DNA of 64,000 bases, from contig NC_083343.1 of assembly GCF_019175385.1 (NCBI RefSeq), positions 53,714,457 to 53,778,456 on the forward strand, written 5' to 3'. Below, one piece after another: positions 1 through 10,258 of this stretch. How positions within the stretch are numbered: the first letter of the stretch is position 1; every line of letters begins with the position of its first letter. A model generated the notes under the pieces. That model ran no database searches, was not told the origin of the DNA, and worked only from the letters and a program-made list of their open reading frames with translations. The position numbers and the translations under genes were made by a program. The DNA is from Lycium barbarum (taxonomy: Eukaryota > Streptophyta > Magnoliopsida > Solanales > Solanaceae).

Positions 1-1200
1 TTATGTATTGTATTGTAAGTGTAGTATTGTAGTGTATAGTGTATAATATAGAGTAGTGTATATATATAATTCTTAAGATCAGAAAAAAGGGGATCCTTAA
101 GATGAAAAATGAGGCTGCTATTTATAGATAACACAGGATTAAGGGCAAAAATGGAATCCGCCGAATTAGAAATCCCCCCCCCCCCCCCCCCACCCTCTCT
201 CCACACAAATCTCAAATTCGAATTTAGGACTGAATTGGATAGAATTTTCACCAAAATCGTACAAACAGTACAAAAATCAGTTACAAACAAATACACCTCA
301 TACAACAAGACAAAATTCTAGCCAAATACAATTCAAAAACCCTAGAACATAGGCAGAAATTTAGAGATAGTACACTCAGTCATATAACAAACAAACACAT
401 AGCAAATAACGGTCAAATAGTAAGTGTAATGGGTAATATCCCCTGAAAATTCCCATAATTTGCACGGGTTTTTACCCTAGGTCCCTGTTTATTTACGAAT
501 TTGGTGCTCAAGTTGGAAAAAGGTATTAAACCTCACCCATGGCTACCGAAATTCAACAAGGACCCGAGCAACAACCCGGGTCAAGTCGAATTATGGGTCC
601 CTTGGCACTTATATACTGCCCCCCCTCATAAAGTTTTAAAAATATTTTAAAAGGCCCCCCAACGTTTATAAGTTATGACAAATAGCCCTCTTGTACAAAC
701 TATTAAACATTATACTAAATAATTAAAATAATTTATTCATTTAAAAACATTCGTAAATTTATTTTTTGTAAAAACAAAATTCATATTACGCCATTTCAAG
801 ATACGAGCTTTAATACGAGACCAATTTTGACATAGTTTCGAGTAATATTTTTAAAATGTCAATAATGCGGTCAAATTAACCCGTAACTCGTACGTCATTT
901 CAAATTTCAAATTTCCCGAACTAAACGGAACGGGATACGATTTTTGCTTCTAAATCATATATCTTAATGACATATCCTGAATTTTTCTCAAAATTTGTTG
1001 ATTTTCTTCATTTTCACCATATTCTCAATTTTTACGTCAAATTCCCGATTTTCGTCGAATTCACAATTTGACTTACCATCAGGTCATTTTAAACAGTCTC
1101 TTGACTCTAAAAAAAACATCTAAAAGTGTATCCGTACTCCATTTTGGCTCGGCAATCTCAAAAATATAAATACGAAACTCCACCACCAAACATAATTGCG
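1..1200 (+). mobile_element. 5'-truncated LTR remnant of a Tat-type Ty3/gypsy element
   Basis: AT-rich non-coding DNA that resembles, in the same order, the 3' part of the long LTR ending near 49.1 kb. Shared blocks include the 'gtgctcaagttgg' block near 500 and the 'cccatggctaccg' block near 540. It runs directly into mid-gag coding sequence at about 1205, so the usual leader and primer-binding site appear deleted. A C-run at about 172-190 makes a spurious poly-proline ORF. No gene is seen. The boundary is approximate. Confidence 0.55.
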
Positions 1201-1214
1201 CTGTCAGTCTACTA

Positions 1215-3440
1215 ATGAGACAATTGGCTGAGGCTAGAGAAGAGGCAGACCGCCTAAGGGCCGAGAAAGAAAATACCACTAATACTGAGGCTAGGAGACC
1301 TTCACCCACTTTCCCAAATCTGGATTTACCAATTCAAACACCGGCCCGCGTCACAAACGCAAATGCTTATAGCCTCTCGAGCAGCAGGAGTTCCAGCAAT
1401 TCATCCCACACAACCAAATGTCACCTTTCAAGAGCATGTCACCCATATTGATTCTTTGCCAGAATTAGAAAATATGGAAATGTTCTTCGAAACCAGAATA
1501 GACAAAATCGAGAAAGAGATAGGCAAGAAGCTTGCCGAGCTGGAGCATGGCTCTAAGAAAAAAGAAGGGTTGAGGTACTCTGACTTGTGCATCCACCCAG
1601 ACTTGGGTCTGCCTGAAGGCTTCAAAATTCCCTAATTTGGTTACTTCAATGGGTCGGGCAACCTCAGAGCCCACATAAGGGCTTACTCCGACTAACTGGT
1701 CGAAAGTTGCAGAAATGAAGCCTTGCTTATGGCGGTTGTTTAGTCGAAGCCTGTCAGGGACGGCTATAGACTGGTTCATCTCTCAAGATATTAGCCGTTG
1801 CAAAACATAGAAAGAAATGGTGAGTTCGTTCATGGAGAGATTCCACTTCAATGTGGAAAATGTACCTGATCGCTTCTCGTTTGAGAAAATTTGTCAGAAA
1901 TCAACTGAAACCTACCGAGAGTATGCTAGTTGTTGGAGATATGAAGCGGCACGGGTACAACCTCCCATGACTGAACCTGAGTAGGTAGCCGCGTTCATAC
2001 AATACCAAGAAGCCGATTGCTTTGATAAGATGATAACCATGAAGGGGAGCTCATTCGTCGATATAGTTGTCGTGGGGGGAAGATATTGAAGATGACCTTA
2101 AAATTGGCAGGATTGTTAGTGTACTAAACAGGTCAGGCGCGCCGGGCACCATGAGTGCCAAAAAGAAGAAAGAAGACATAGCTTGTGTTTCTAGAACTGC
2201 TTGTCCAAAAAGTTAAGGAAAAGAGATAGTCCACAAAAATCCAGATAGCTACCAATCTCCTCCCCCAACCAACTACACAATCACCTCACCCCAATACAGC
2301 CCAATGACTGTGTGCTACGCACAACCTGGCTACTCTGCTCCACAACCAAGCTACCGAATGCCAGCACCAAACAACTAAACTCCACGACAAAATATTCAAA
2401 TGCCAGCACCTAATAACAAGCTCCACACAACTAAACTTTCCAGAACCGGCCTCCACTGGCAAACTATGAAATGTCTCAAAGGAAACCTACGAGAGTATCC
2501 ACTCCTCTGTCGGAATCAAGGACGAGCCTATTTTCCAAACTAAGGGATGCCGGGTGAATAAGTGTCATCCCACCAAAACCTTCTAACCCCACTGATGGAT
2601 GGTACAAGACAGATCTCAATTGCGCCTATCACTCTAACCAAGCTAGCCATGCCACTGAATATTGGATAAATCTGACACACACGTTGCAGGACCTGATTGA
2701 CAATCGAGAGCTCATCTTACAACTAACACCGCTAAATGTGGACACAAATCTGCTCCCAAAATATGGAGAGAACCAAATTCACATGATAGAGAGAAGTGAT
2801 GAGTGGGAAGAAAGCCCAGCTGAAATTTGTTCAGATATTAAAGGATTAGAGAGCACTGTCGCCTCATTGTCACTACAAGAGCGAGAAAAAGTAGTAGACC
2901 CTTTGACAAAGGGATCTGAGATATCTGTTATAGCTAAAAGAGAACCATTCATGCTCAAGTACTTCTCACAATTGTTCGAGTACACAAGGAGACGTTCATA
3001 CTCAGAACATCAGGATCAATTGAGAATGAGCCCTTTGTGATCAAGCTGCCGCACCAAATGATGATCAACAAGTATAAAGAAATAGTTGCTGTGGTCCAGG
3101 GTATGACCAAGTCAGGAAGGTGCTACACTCCGGAAGAACCTGTGCCTAAAGCGCCTCATTCCGAAACCTTCAGAAAAAACCCATAACTGAGGGTGACGCT
3201 GAGAATTTCTAGAGGCAAAAACTGGTGAAGGATTACTCGATTGTTGAGCACCTACATAAAACTCCTGCAAGGATATCAGTGATGTCAATATTGCTTAGTT
3301 CATCCCAACATCATTTGGCCTGGATGAAAGCCTTTGATGAAGTCCAAGTACCCGCAGGCAGCACGAGCGAAACATTGGCTGAAATTGTGGGGTATATTGT
3401 GCGGTCTCATAAGCTGTCATTCTCTAACGATGAATTACCA
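1215..3440 (+). pseudogene. Tat-type Ty3/gypsy gag, copy A (decayed)
   Basis: Remnant of the capsid/nucleocapsid polyprotein of a Tat-lineage retrotransposon. Open pieces at 1215-1451, 1363-1635, 2684-3040 and 3225-3596 lie in different frames and are separated by stops and indels. Recognisable parts are a charged N-terminal coiled-coil-like stretch (LAEAREEADRLRAEK), a Gln/Pro/Asn-rich linker around 2220-2460, and the acidic linker ERSDEWEESPAE near 2790. The region from about 2083 onward is repeated in inverted orientation at 7050-9426, which confirms which frames are ancestral. No complete ORF survives. Assignment to Tat rather than Athila rests on the G-patch and second RNase H downstream. 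Confidence 0.7.
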
Positions 3441-4050
3441 AGGGAGGGGAAGTCCCACAATAAAGGCCTGCACATAACAGTCAAATGTCGTGACAAAATT
3501 ATTCCACAAGTACTGATTGATGGGGGAGCTGGGTTGAAAGTATGCCCTGTGACGACTCTGAAACAACTTGCGTACGATATTGGTAAAATCCGCTAGAGCG
3601 GACCAACGTAAAGGCTTATGATGGTGCAACCAGTGACCCGACCGGGGAAATATATTTACACATACAAATAGGCCCCGCGGAGTTCATAGTGGAGTTTGTC
3701 ATTATGGACATCAAAACAAGCTATAACCTGTTGTTGGGATGACCCTGGCTGCACGCCGCTGGAGTTGTAGCACTTCGTTACACCAATCTCTCAAGTTCAT
3801 ATGGGAGGATCTGGAAGTCGTAATTCACGGCAAAGGAAGTGTCCACAATTATCCAGATGACTTTATGCCAGTCATAGAGAGATCACTAACAGGCGCTAAT
3901 TTTCACACCGTTGAGCTAGCCGTGATAGGTTGTAGGCGAGATGATGAAGATGTCCCTATACCACCGATTTACAAAATCGTTGCTATAGCTATGAGGAGGA
4001 ATGGGTTTGAACCTGGGAAAGGTCTGGGAAAGAACTTATAAGGAATCACA
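3441..4050 (+). pseudogene. Tat-type aspartic protease plus G-patch domain, copy A (decayed)
   Basis: The retropepsin active-site region reads VLIDGGAG (D-G-G form) at about 3508-3532. It is followed by the flap and core region (YDIGKIR, then a stop at 3594-3596) and the LLLG...PWLHAAG segment near 3735, where a stop replaces the usual K/R. A G-patch follows at about 3960-4041 (MRRNGFEPGKGLGKNL), which is an RNA-binding glycine-rich motif. At least two in-frame stops make it a pseudogene. The inverted copy at 7402-7935 keeps this protease/G-patch segment open for 177 codons, which supports the assignment. Confidence 0.75.
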
Positions 4051-4850
4051 TAACCAGTAAGTATTAAACACGGAAGGTACCGGTTTGGGTTTGGATACGA
4101 GCAATGTCAGGCAGAAGAAGAGGAAGCAGGGTATGGGCCAAGAGGTCCTGTTGAAATGAAAAAACCATTCCCTCATCGCTACTAATCCTTCATTACATGC
4201 CTATTGAGCTGCAACGGTGAAGATCTAGAAGAGGGTTTGAGGGCGCTGTTCGGAGAAGGAGAATGTGCAGGCATCATTGAAAAATGCTTTGAAGTATCAT
4301 AAATTCGCCCTGTTGAACCAGGAGAGACAACATGTGGATGGAATTCTACCCCCTTGTTCACTTTATGGTAGAAAGAATGCTCATTTTCAGGAAAAACGGC
4401 AAAAGTCGGCTTTGAGGCCCGACTTATGGCCTTTTCATATTTTCTTATTTCACGTGTTGTTTAAATAACAGGAAATAGTTCGATGTTCCATTCCGAGTCA
4501 GGACCTTTGTATATACTGCCTTTTAAATTTCAATACAAACGTCTCAAAGTTTGCAATAAAACAAAGTGTTTTACTTCACCTATATAATTATATATATAAT
4601 ACAACTATATATTAATGCATAATTAAGATTGCATTTACATGAAAAACAACCATGCCATTTTATTTTACAGTAATAATACAGAGGCCACAAATAATGTCGT
4701 GACATGTTACAAAGAAGTGAAAATGACGATCAAGAATAAGCGACAACTGAACTAGAGGGGTTAATAGATGTTCAAGAAGAATATGAGAACAGACCCACGC
4801 AAAACCTAGAGGAAACATAAGCAGTTAATCTAGGAAGTGAGGAGTTGGTA
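4051..4850 (+). other. Tat-element interval between G-patch and RT, non-coding now
   Basis: There is no convincing ORF here. The first part (to about 4421) is mirrored in the inverted copy and breaks off there, which marks the end of the foldback arm. After that comes AT-rich sequence with a TATATA-rich stretch at about 4580-4615. From about 4690 it carries degenerate sequence leading into the pol N-terminus. Confidence 0.4.
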
Positions 4851-5720
4851 AGGCAGACCCGAATAAGTGTGCACTTGGCAGAAGCCCAGAAGGAAGGGTA
4901 TCAGAGTCTACTAAAAGAGTATGAAGATATTTTTGCTTGGTCATACACTGATATGCTGGGTTTGAGTATGAATATTGTTGCCCCCAGGTTTCCAATCCTC
5001 GAAGGGTTCGCCCCGATAAAATAAAAAAATCCGGCAACCTAAGCCTGATGTTAGCATTCAGATTAAAGAAGAGGTAGAAAAACAAATTCAGTCAGGGTCT
5101 TTGAAGTGTTACAATACCCGACATGGTTAGCGAACATAGTTCCGATGCCAAAGAAAGATGGGAAAATACGGATTTGCGTGGATTAACGTGATCTCAACTG
5201 CGCTAAACCCAAAGGCCCAAATATTCACATACTCATTGATAACTGCGCCAAGTATGAGGTACAATCTTTTGTGAATTGTTACGCTGGCAATCATCAGATA
5301 TTGATGGATGAAGAAGATGCTCAAAAAACGGCATTCATCATACCGTGGGGGTGTATCATTATCGGGTAATGCCTTTTGGACTCAAGAATGCCGGCACCAC
5401 TTACATGAGGGCAATGTCCGCCGTCTTTCATGATATGATGCACAAAGAAATTGAAGTGTATGTGGATGACGTCATTGTCAAATCCCGAATAGGTGAGGAC
5501 CACCTTAAACATTTGCGGAATTCTTTGATAGACTCCGCAAGTACGACTTGAAGCTGAATCCTGCAAAATGTGCATTTGGAGTGCCCGCAGGAAAGTTACT
5601 GGGATTCATAGTCAGTCGCCAAGGTATCGAGTTGGACCCCACCATGATCAAAGCAATCCAAGAGCTACCACCTCCTAGAACAAAGAAATAGGTCATGAGC
5701 TTCTTAGGAAGGTTGAATTA
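4851..5720 (+). pseudogene. Tat-type reverse transcriptase (decayed)
   Basis: Residues typical of the plant Ty3/gypsy RT are readable with frameshifts. They include LLKEYEDIFAWSYTDM near 4905, MPKKDGKIRICVD then a stop near 5180, the palm MPFGLKNAGTTYMRAM at about 5368-5416, and the active-site box VYVDDVIVKS at about 5458-5487. The first catalytic aspartate of the family (normally FVDCYAG) reads FVNCYAG near 5275, a D-to-N change that would abolish polymerisation. A frameshift near 5515 and stops near 5690 and 5816 separate RT from the RNase H that follows. Confidence 0.8.
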
Positions 5721-6354
5721 CATTGGACGCTTAATCACCGAGTCCACAGTAATCATAGAACCGATCCTCAAGCGTCACAAGAAAGACGCTCCAGCCAAAT
5801 GGACAGAAGAATGTTAGAAAGCCTTTGACTCAATCAAAAAATACCTGTCAAACCCGCCTGTCTTGGTTCCGCCAAGACCTGAAAGTCTTTTGTTGCTATA
5901 CATGTAAGTACCAAAAAAATGCTTTTAGATGCATGTTAGCACAAAACGATGAGATAGGTAAGAAGAGAAGGCCTCCTATTACATCAGTAAAAAATTCACA
6001 CCTTGCAAATCCAGATACTCCGTGGTGGAAAAGACATGTTGTGCCCTAACCTGGGTATCTCAGAAGTTGAGACATTATATGCCCGCTTACACGACTTATC
6101 TAATTTCTAAAATGGACCTATTAAGGTACATCTTTTGCCAACCCATGCCCATAGGGAAGCTGGCCAAATGGAAAATGCTTTTGAGCCAATTCGACATCCA
6201 ATACGTCGTGCAAAAGGCAGTCAAAGGGCAGGCATTGGCAGACCTATTGGCAGGAAGCCCAAAAGACGACAATCTAGTATTTTTATGGACTTACTTTCCA
6301 GATGAAGCAATAATGACAATTGAAGGTGAGGAAAGCGAAGACGAGTTAGGATAG
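5721..6354 (+). pseudogene. Tat-type RNase H connection region (decayed)
   Basis: After the connection segment (ILKRHKKDAPAKWTEEC, stop) the RNase H region is broken into frames at 5825-6049 and 6022-6354. The clearest part is the C-terminal stretch LAKWKMLLSQFDIQYVVQKAVKGQALADLLA near 6150-6255, typical of the end of the first RNase H in Tat elements. It is followed by an acidic linker (EGEESEDELG) before the second RNase H. It is non-functional because of frameshifts and stops. Confidence 0.7.
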
Positions 6355-6790
6355 AAAGTATACTTTGATGGAGCGATCAATTTTAAAGGATCAGGGATCG
6401 GAGCCGTCTTGGTTTCAAATTCAGGCAAATATTATCCGGTGGCGGCCAAGTTAAATTTCAATTGCACTAACAACATGGTTGAATATGAAGCCTTCATCTT
6501 AAGTTTACGCTTAGCTCTCTAAATGGATGTGAAATACCTTCTGGCAATTGGCGACTCGAATTTGCTAATCCACAAGATTGAGGACAATGGGCCACCAAAA
6601 ATGAAAAGATCATACCATACATCGGACTTATGCAGAGATTGGCAGATCGTTTCCGAGAAGTCAAGTTCAAACATATACCAAGAACTCAAAATGAGTTCAC
6701 CGATGCATTGGCAACGATAGCATCCATGATCCAGCATCCCGACAGTAAATACATTGATCCTGCCAAAATCGAGATTAAATATTAGCCAGC
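6355..6790 (+). pseudogene. Second (archaeal-like) RNase H of the Tat element (decayed)
   Basis: In the frame continuing past the 6352-6354 stop, the sequence reads YFDGAINFKGSGIGAVLVSNSGKYYPVAAKLNFNCTNNMVEYEAFILSLRLAL, then a stop, then MDVKYLLAIGDSNLL. These give the D...E...D pattern of RNase H (YFDGA, EYEA, IGDSNL). A second RNase H after the normal one is a hallmark of the Tat lineage (established knowledge). It supports the family assignment of 1-7050. The stop at 6520-6522 breaks the domain. Confidence 0.7.
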
Positions 6791-7050
6791 CCACTATGCT
6801 TTTCTAGAAGCTGAGACTGATGGAAAGCCTTGGCATGTTGACAACAAATTATTTTTGGGGAAAGGAGAATATCCCGAAAGAATCACCTTGAATCAGAAGG
6901 GGACTATCAGGAAATTGGCAAATGGATTTTTTCTTAACAAGAATGTCCATTACAAAAGAACTCCAGATTTGGGATTGCTTAGGTGTGTGGACTCTTCTGA
7001 AGCCACAAAATTGATTGAAGAAGTGCATGCTCGAACTTATGGGCCTCACA
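6791..7050 (+). pseudogene. Start of Tat integrase, truncated at the inversion junction
   Basis: The open frame 6855-7060 includes NGFFLNKNVHYKRTPDLGLLRCVDSSEATKLIEEVHARTYGPHKNG. This is the zinc-binding N-terminal part of a Ty3/gypsy integrase (EVHARTYGPH in place of the usual HHCC entry). The coding match ends at about 7050, where the sequence switches to the inverted copy of the post-G-patch region. The catalytic core is absent, so no integrase could be made. Confidence 0.65.
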
Positions 7051-9426
7051 AGAATGGGCCTCAAAGCCGACTTTTGCCATTTTCTAAAAATGAGCATTCT
7101 TTCTACTGCAGAGTGAACAACGATGTAGAAGTCCATCCACATGTTGTCTCTCCTGGTTCAGCAGGGCGAATTTCTGATGCTTCAAAGCATTCTTCACTGA
7201 TGGCTGTGCATTCTCCTTCTCCGAACAGCGTCCTTAAACCCTTTTCTGGATCTCCACCGTTATGGCTCAATGGGCATAGAATGAAGGATTGGTGAGATGA
7301 GGGAATTATTTTATCATTTCAACGGGACCTCATGGCCCATACCCTACTTCATCTTTTTCTGCTTGACATAGCTTGTATCCAACCCCAAACCGGTACCTCC
7401 CCTATTTAATACGTATTGGTTCTGTGATTCCTTGTATTTTCTTTCCAAAACCTTTCTCGGGTTCAAACCCATTCCTCATCATAGCTATAGAAACCATCTT
7501 GTATACCGGTGGCATAGGGATGTCTTCATCAACTCCCCTACAACCTATCATGGCTAGCTCAACAGTGTGAAAATTAGTGTCTGCTTGTGATCTCTCTATG
7601 ACTGACACAAAGTTATCCGGATAATTATGAATACTTCCTTTCCCGTGAATTACGACTTCCTGATCATCCCATATGAACTTGAGAGATTGGTGTAACGAAG
7701 ATGCTACAACTCTAGCAGCGTACAACCAAGGTTTTCCCAACAATAGGTTATAGCTTGTTTTGATGTCCATAATGACAAACTCCACCACAAACTCCGCAGG
7801 GCCTATTTGTATGTGTAAATCTATTCTCCCAATCGGGTCATTGGTTGCACCATCATAAGCTTTCACGCTGGTCTGACTTTGGCGAATTTTACCAATATCA
7901 TATCCGAGTTGTTTTAGAGTTGCTACAGGGCACAAATTCAGCTAGCTCCCCCATCAATCAATACTTGTGGGATGATATTGTCAGAGCATTTGACTTTTAT
8001 ATGCAAGGCTTTATTGTGCGACTTCCCCTCCCTTGGTAATTCATTGTCAGAAAAATACAGCCTATAAGCTCGCACAACATACCCCATGATTTTTGCCAAT
8101 GTTTCACTCGTGGTGCCAGCAGGTACTTGGACTTCATCCAAGGCTTTCATCAAGGCTAAATGATGTCGGGATGAACTAAGTAGTAGTGACATTACTAATA
8201 TCCTAGCAGGAGTTTTATGCAAGTGCTCAACAACTGAATATTTCTCGACCGGCATTTGCCTCCAGAAATTCTCAGCTTCACCCTCAATTATTGGTTTCTT
8301 CTGAGGGTTTTCGCAATGTGGCGCTTCGGGCACAGGTTCTTCTAGGGCGTAATGCCTTTCTGCCCTGGTCATGCCCTGAACCACAACAGCTATTTCTTTA
8401 TCTTTATTGATCATCATTTGGTGTGGCAGTTTGATCATAAAGGGCTCATTCTCAATTGATCCGGGTGTCCTAAGTATGAACGGATCGTTGTGAACTCAAG
8501 CAACTGTTGAGGAGTACTTGAGCATGAAATGTTCTCTTTGGTTATGGCAGATATCTAAGATCCCTTTGCCAGGGGGTCGACCACTTCTTCTCGCTCTTGT
8601 AGTGACAATGACATGACAACGCATTCTAATCCTTCAACATCTGGACAAATTATAGCTGAGCTCTCTTTCCACTCATCACCTCTCTCTATCATGTGAATTT
8701 GGTTCCCTCCATGCTTTAGGAAGGGATTTGTGTCCAAATTTGGAGGTGTTGGCTCTAAGATGAGCTCACGATTGTCAATCATGTCCTGTAATTTGTGTCT
8801 CAGGTTTATGCAATATTAAGTGGCATGGCCTGCTTGGTTAGAATGATAGGCGCAAGTGAGATCTGGCCTGTACCATCGATCAGTCGGGTAAGCAGGTTTA
8901 GGTGGGATGACACTTACTCGCCCAGCATCCCTTACCTTGACAAATAGACTTGTCCTCGATTCTAGCAAAGGGGTGAATGCTCTCATAGGTTTCCTTTGGG
9001 GCGCCACATAGTTTGCCAGTGGAGGCTGGTTCAGGAAGTTTTGGTTTCGTGGAGCTTGGTTATTAGGTGCTAGCATTCGATAATTTGGTCGTGGAGTTCA
9101 GTTTCTTGGTGATGGTATTTGATAGTTTGATTGTGGGGCTTGGTAGCCGGGTTGTGCGTAGCACACAATCATTGAGCCATATTGGGGTGAGGTGATTGTG
9201 TAGTTGATTAGTGGAGGTGATTGGTGGCTATCTAGATTCCTATGGATTATCTCTTTTCCTTGACTCTTTGGACTAGCAGTTCTAGAAACATAGGCTACGT
9301 CCTCTCTTTTCTTTGTGCCACTCATGGTGCCCGATGTGCCTGATCTTTTTGGTACACTAACAATCCTGTTAGTTTAAGGTCATCTTCAATATCTTCCCCC
9401 ACAGCAACTATATCAGCGAAGGAACT
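7051..9426 (-). pseudogene. Inverted second copy of Tat gag/protease/G-patch (copy B)
   Basis: Reverse complement of the segment seen at about 2083-4421 on +. Reading leftwards: LNYTITSPQYGSMIVCYAQPGYQ (9325-9098), PPKPAYPTDRWYRPDLTCAYHSNQAGHAT (to 8816), ERGDEWKESSA (8782-8555), LHKTPARILVMSLLLSSSRHH through VLIDGGAS (8438-7938), then protease and G-patch MMRNGFEPEKGFGKK (7935-7402). It is better preserved than copy A but still broken by stops and a missing C-terminal pol. It ends at 9426 where an LTR begins. I judge about 85 percent identity to copy A from stretches compared by eye. Confidence 0.8.
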
Positions 9427-10258
9427 TGTCACGACCCAACCCCGTGGGCCGCGACCAGTGCCCTAGCTGGGCACCTATACGTACCCGATACCCAAATTAG
9501 CATATTATCAGAATAATAATATAATAATAACATTAGTGGATGCTACAGAATTTAGCCGAAGAGCAGACTTGGCACACAGAAGCCGATAAGGCTATCATAA
9601 AACAAAACATCCCAAACATATGTACAGAACCCACACAGATGTATCCACAGACCTCTATAGAACATATCATAATCATAAGACGGGACAGGGCCCCGTCATA
9701 CCCTGAACAAAGTACATATCCAGATAGCAGTGACAGACTGTACCAAAAGATGGGCTCTGTAGAAGAGAGCGCCCCAAAATAGCAGAAATGGGATCCTAAA
9801 CGTGCGGATCAGCAAACCTGTCGTCCGTACCAGCGCGGCATGAAAACGCAGCCCCCGAAGAAAGGGGGTCAGTACGAAATATGTACTGAATATGTAAAGC
9901 GGAATCACAGAAGTCAAATGATAATGATTACAGAAAATAGGTACAAAATCCAGAGTGTCAAATGCATATTTCCAAATCAGACAGAATGTGTACAGAAACA
10001 TATGTCATATCCAATTCCATCACTTTCTTCTTCCTAGGGCTCACGGCCAACTACACTCTTTCACGCACACACACGCCATGCATCTTCACCCAAAATCCCA
10101 TAATTTTCATGAATTTCTAATCACCATCACATTCATACAAGTTCCATAACTCAAAAGTGACAAAATTCATACCTTTACTTGAATTTCCGACTTGTCGCAA
10201 ACGCGCACCCTTCGCCAAACTAATTGTACCACAACGGAGAGCGTCTTGCATACACCAT
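9427..10258 (-). mobile_element. E2 left (3') LTR, distal part, chimeric and interrupted by E1
   Basis: Begins TGTCACGACCC (the complement of the LTR 3' end in this - strand element). It contains the conserved three-stem motif at about 9832-9895. From about 10010 to 10258 it matches the E2 right LTR at 25436-25676 nearly base for base. From 9427 to about 10005 it is clearly divergent from the start of the right LTR at 23233. The LTR is therefore a hybrid of two LTR types, with about 1.5 kb of the right LTR missing. It is broken at 10258 by E1 and resumes at 19250. Confidence 0.75.
10254..10258. repeat. 5-bp target-site duplication of E1 (left)
   Basis: ACCAT directly before the E1 LTR. The same five bases follow the other LTR at 19250-19254. 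The uninterrupted allele-like sequence is present in the E2 right LTR near 25676. Confidence 0.93.

Noticed and set aside
109..321. Small ORF with a poly-proline run
   Set aside because: It is produced by a C-run in an AT-rich LTR remnant, with no domain and no conservation in the related LTR at 48 kb.
9427..9450. Solo LTR at 9427
   Set aside because: The LTR resumes after E1 and leads through a polypurine tract into an internal region with gag and PBS, so it is the 3' LTR of E2, not solo.
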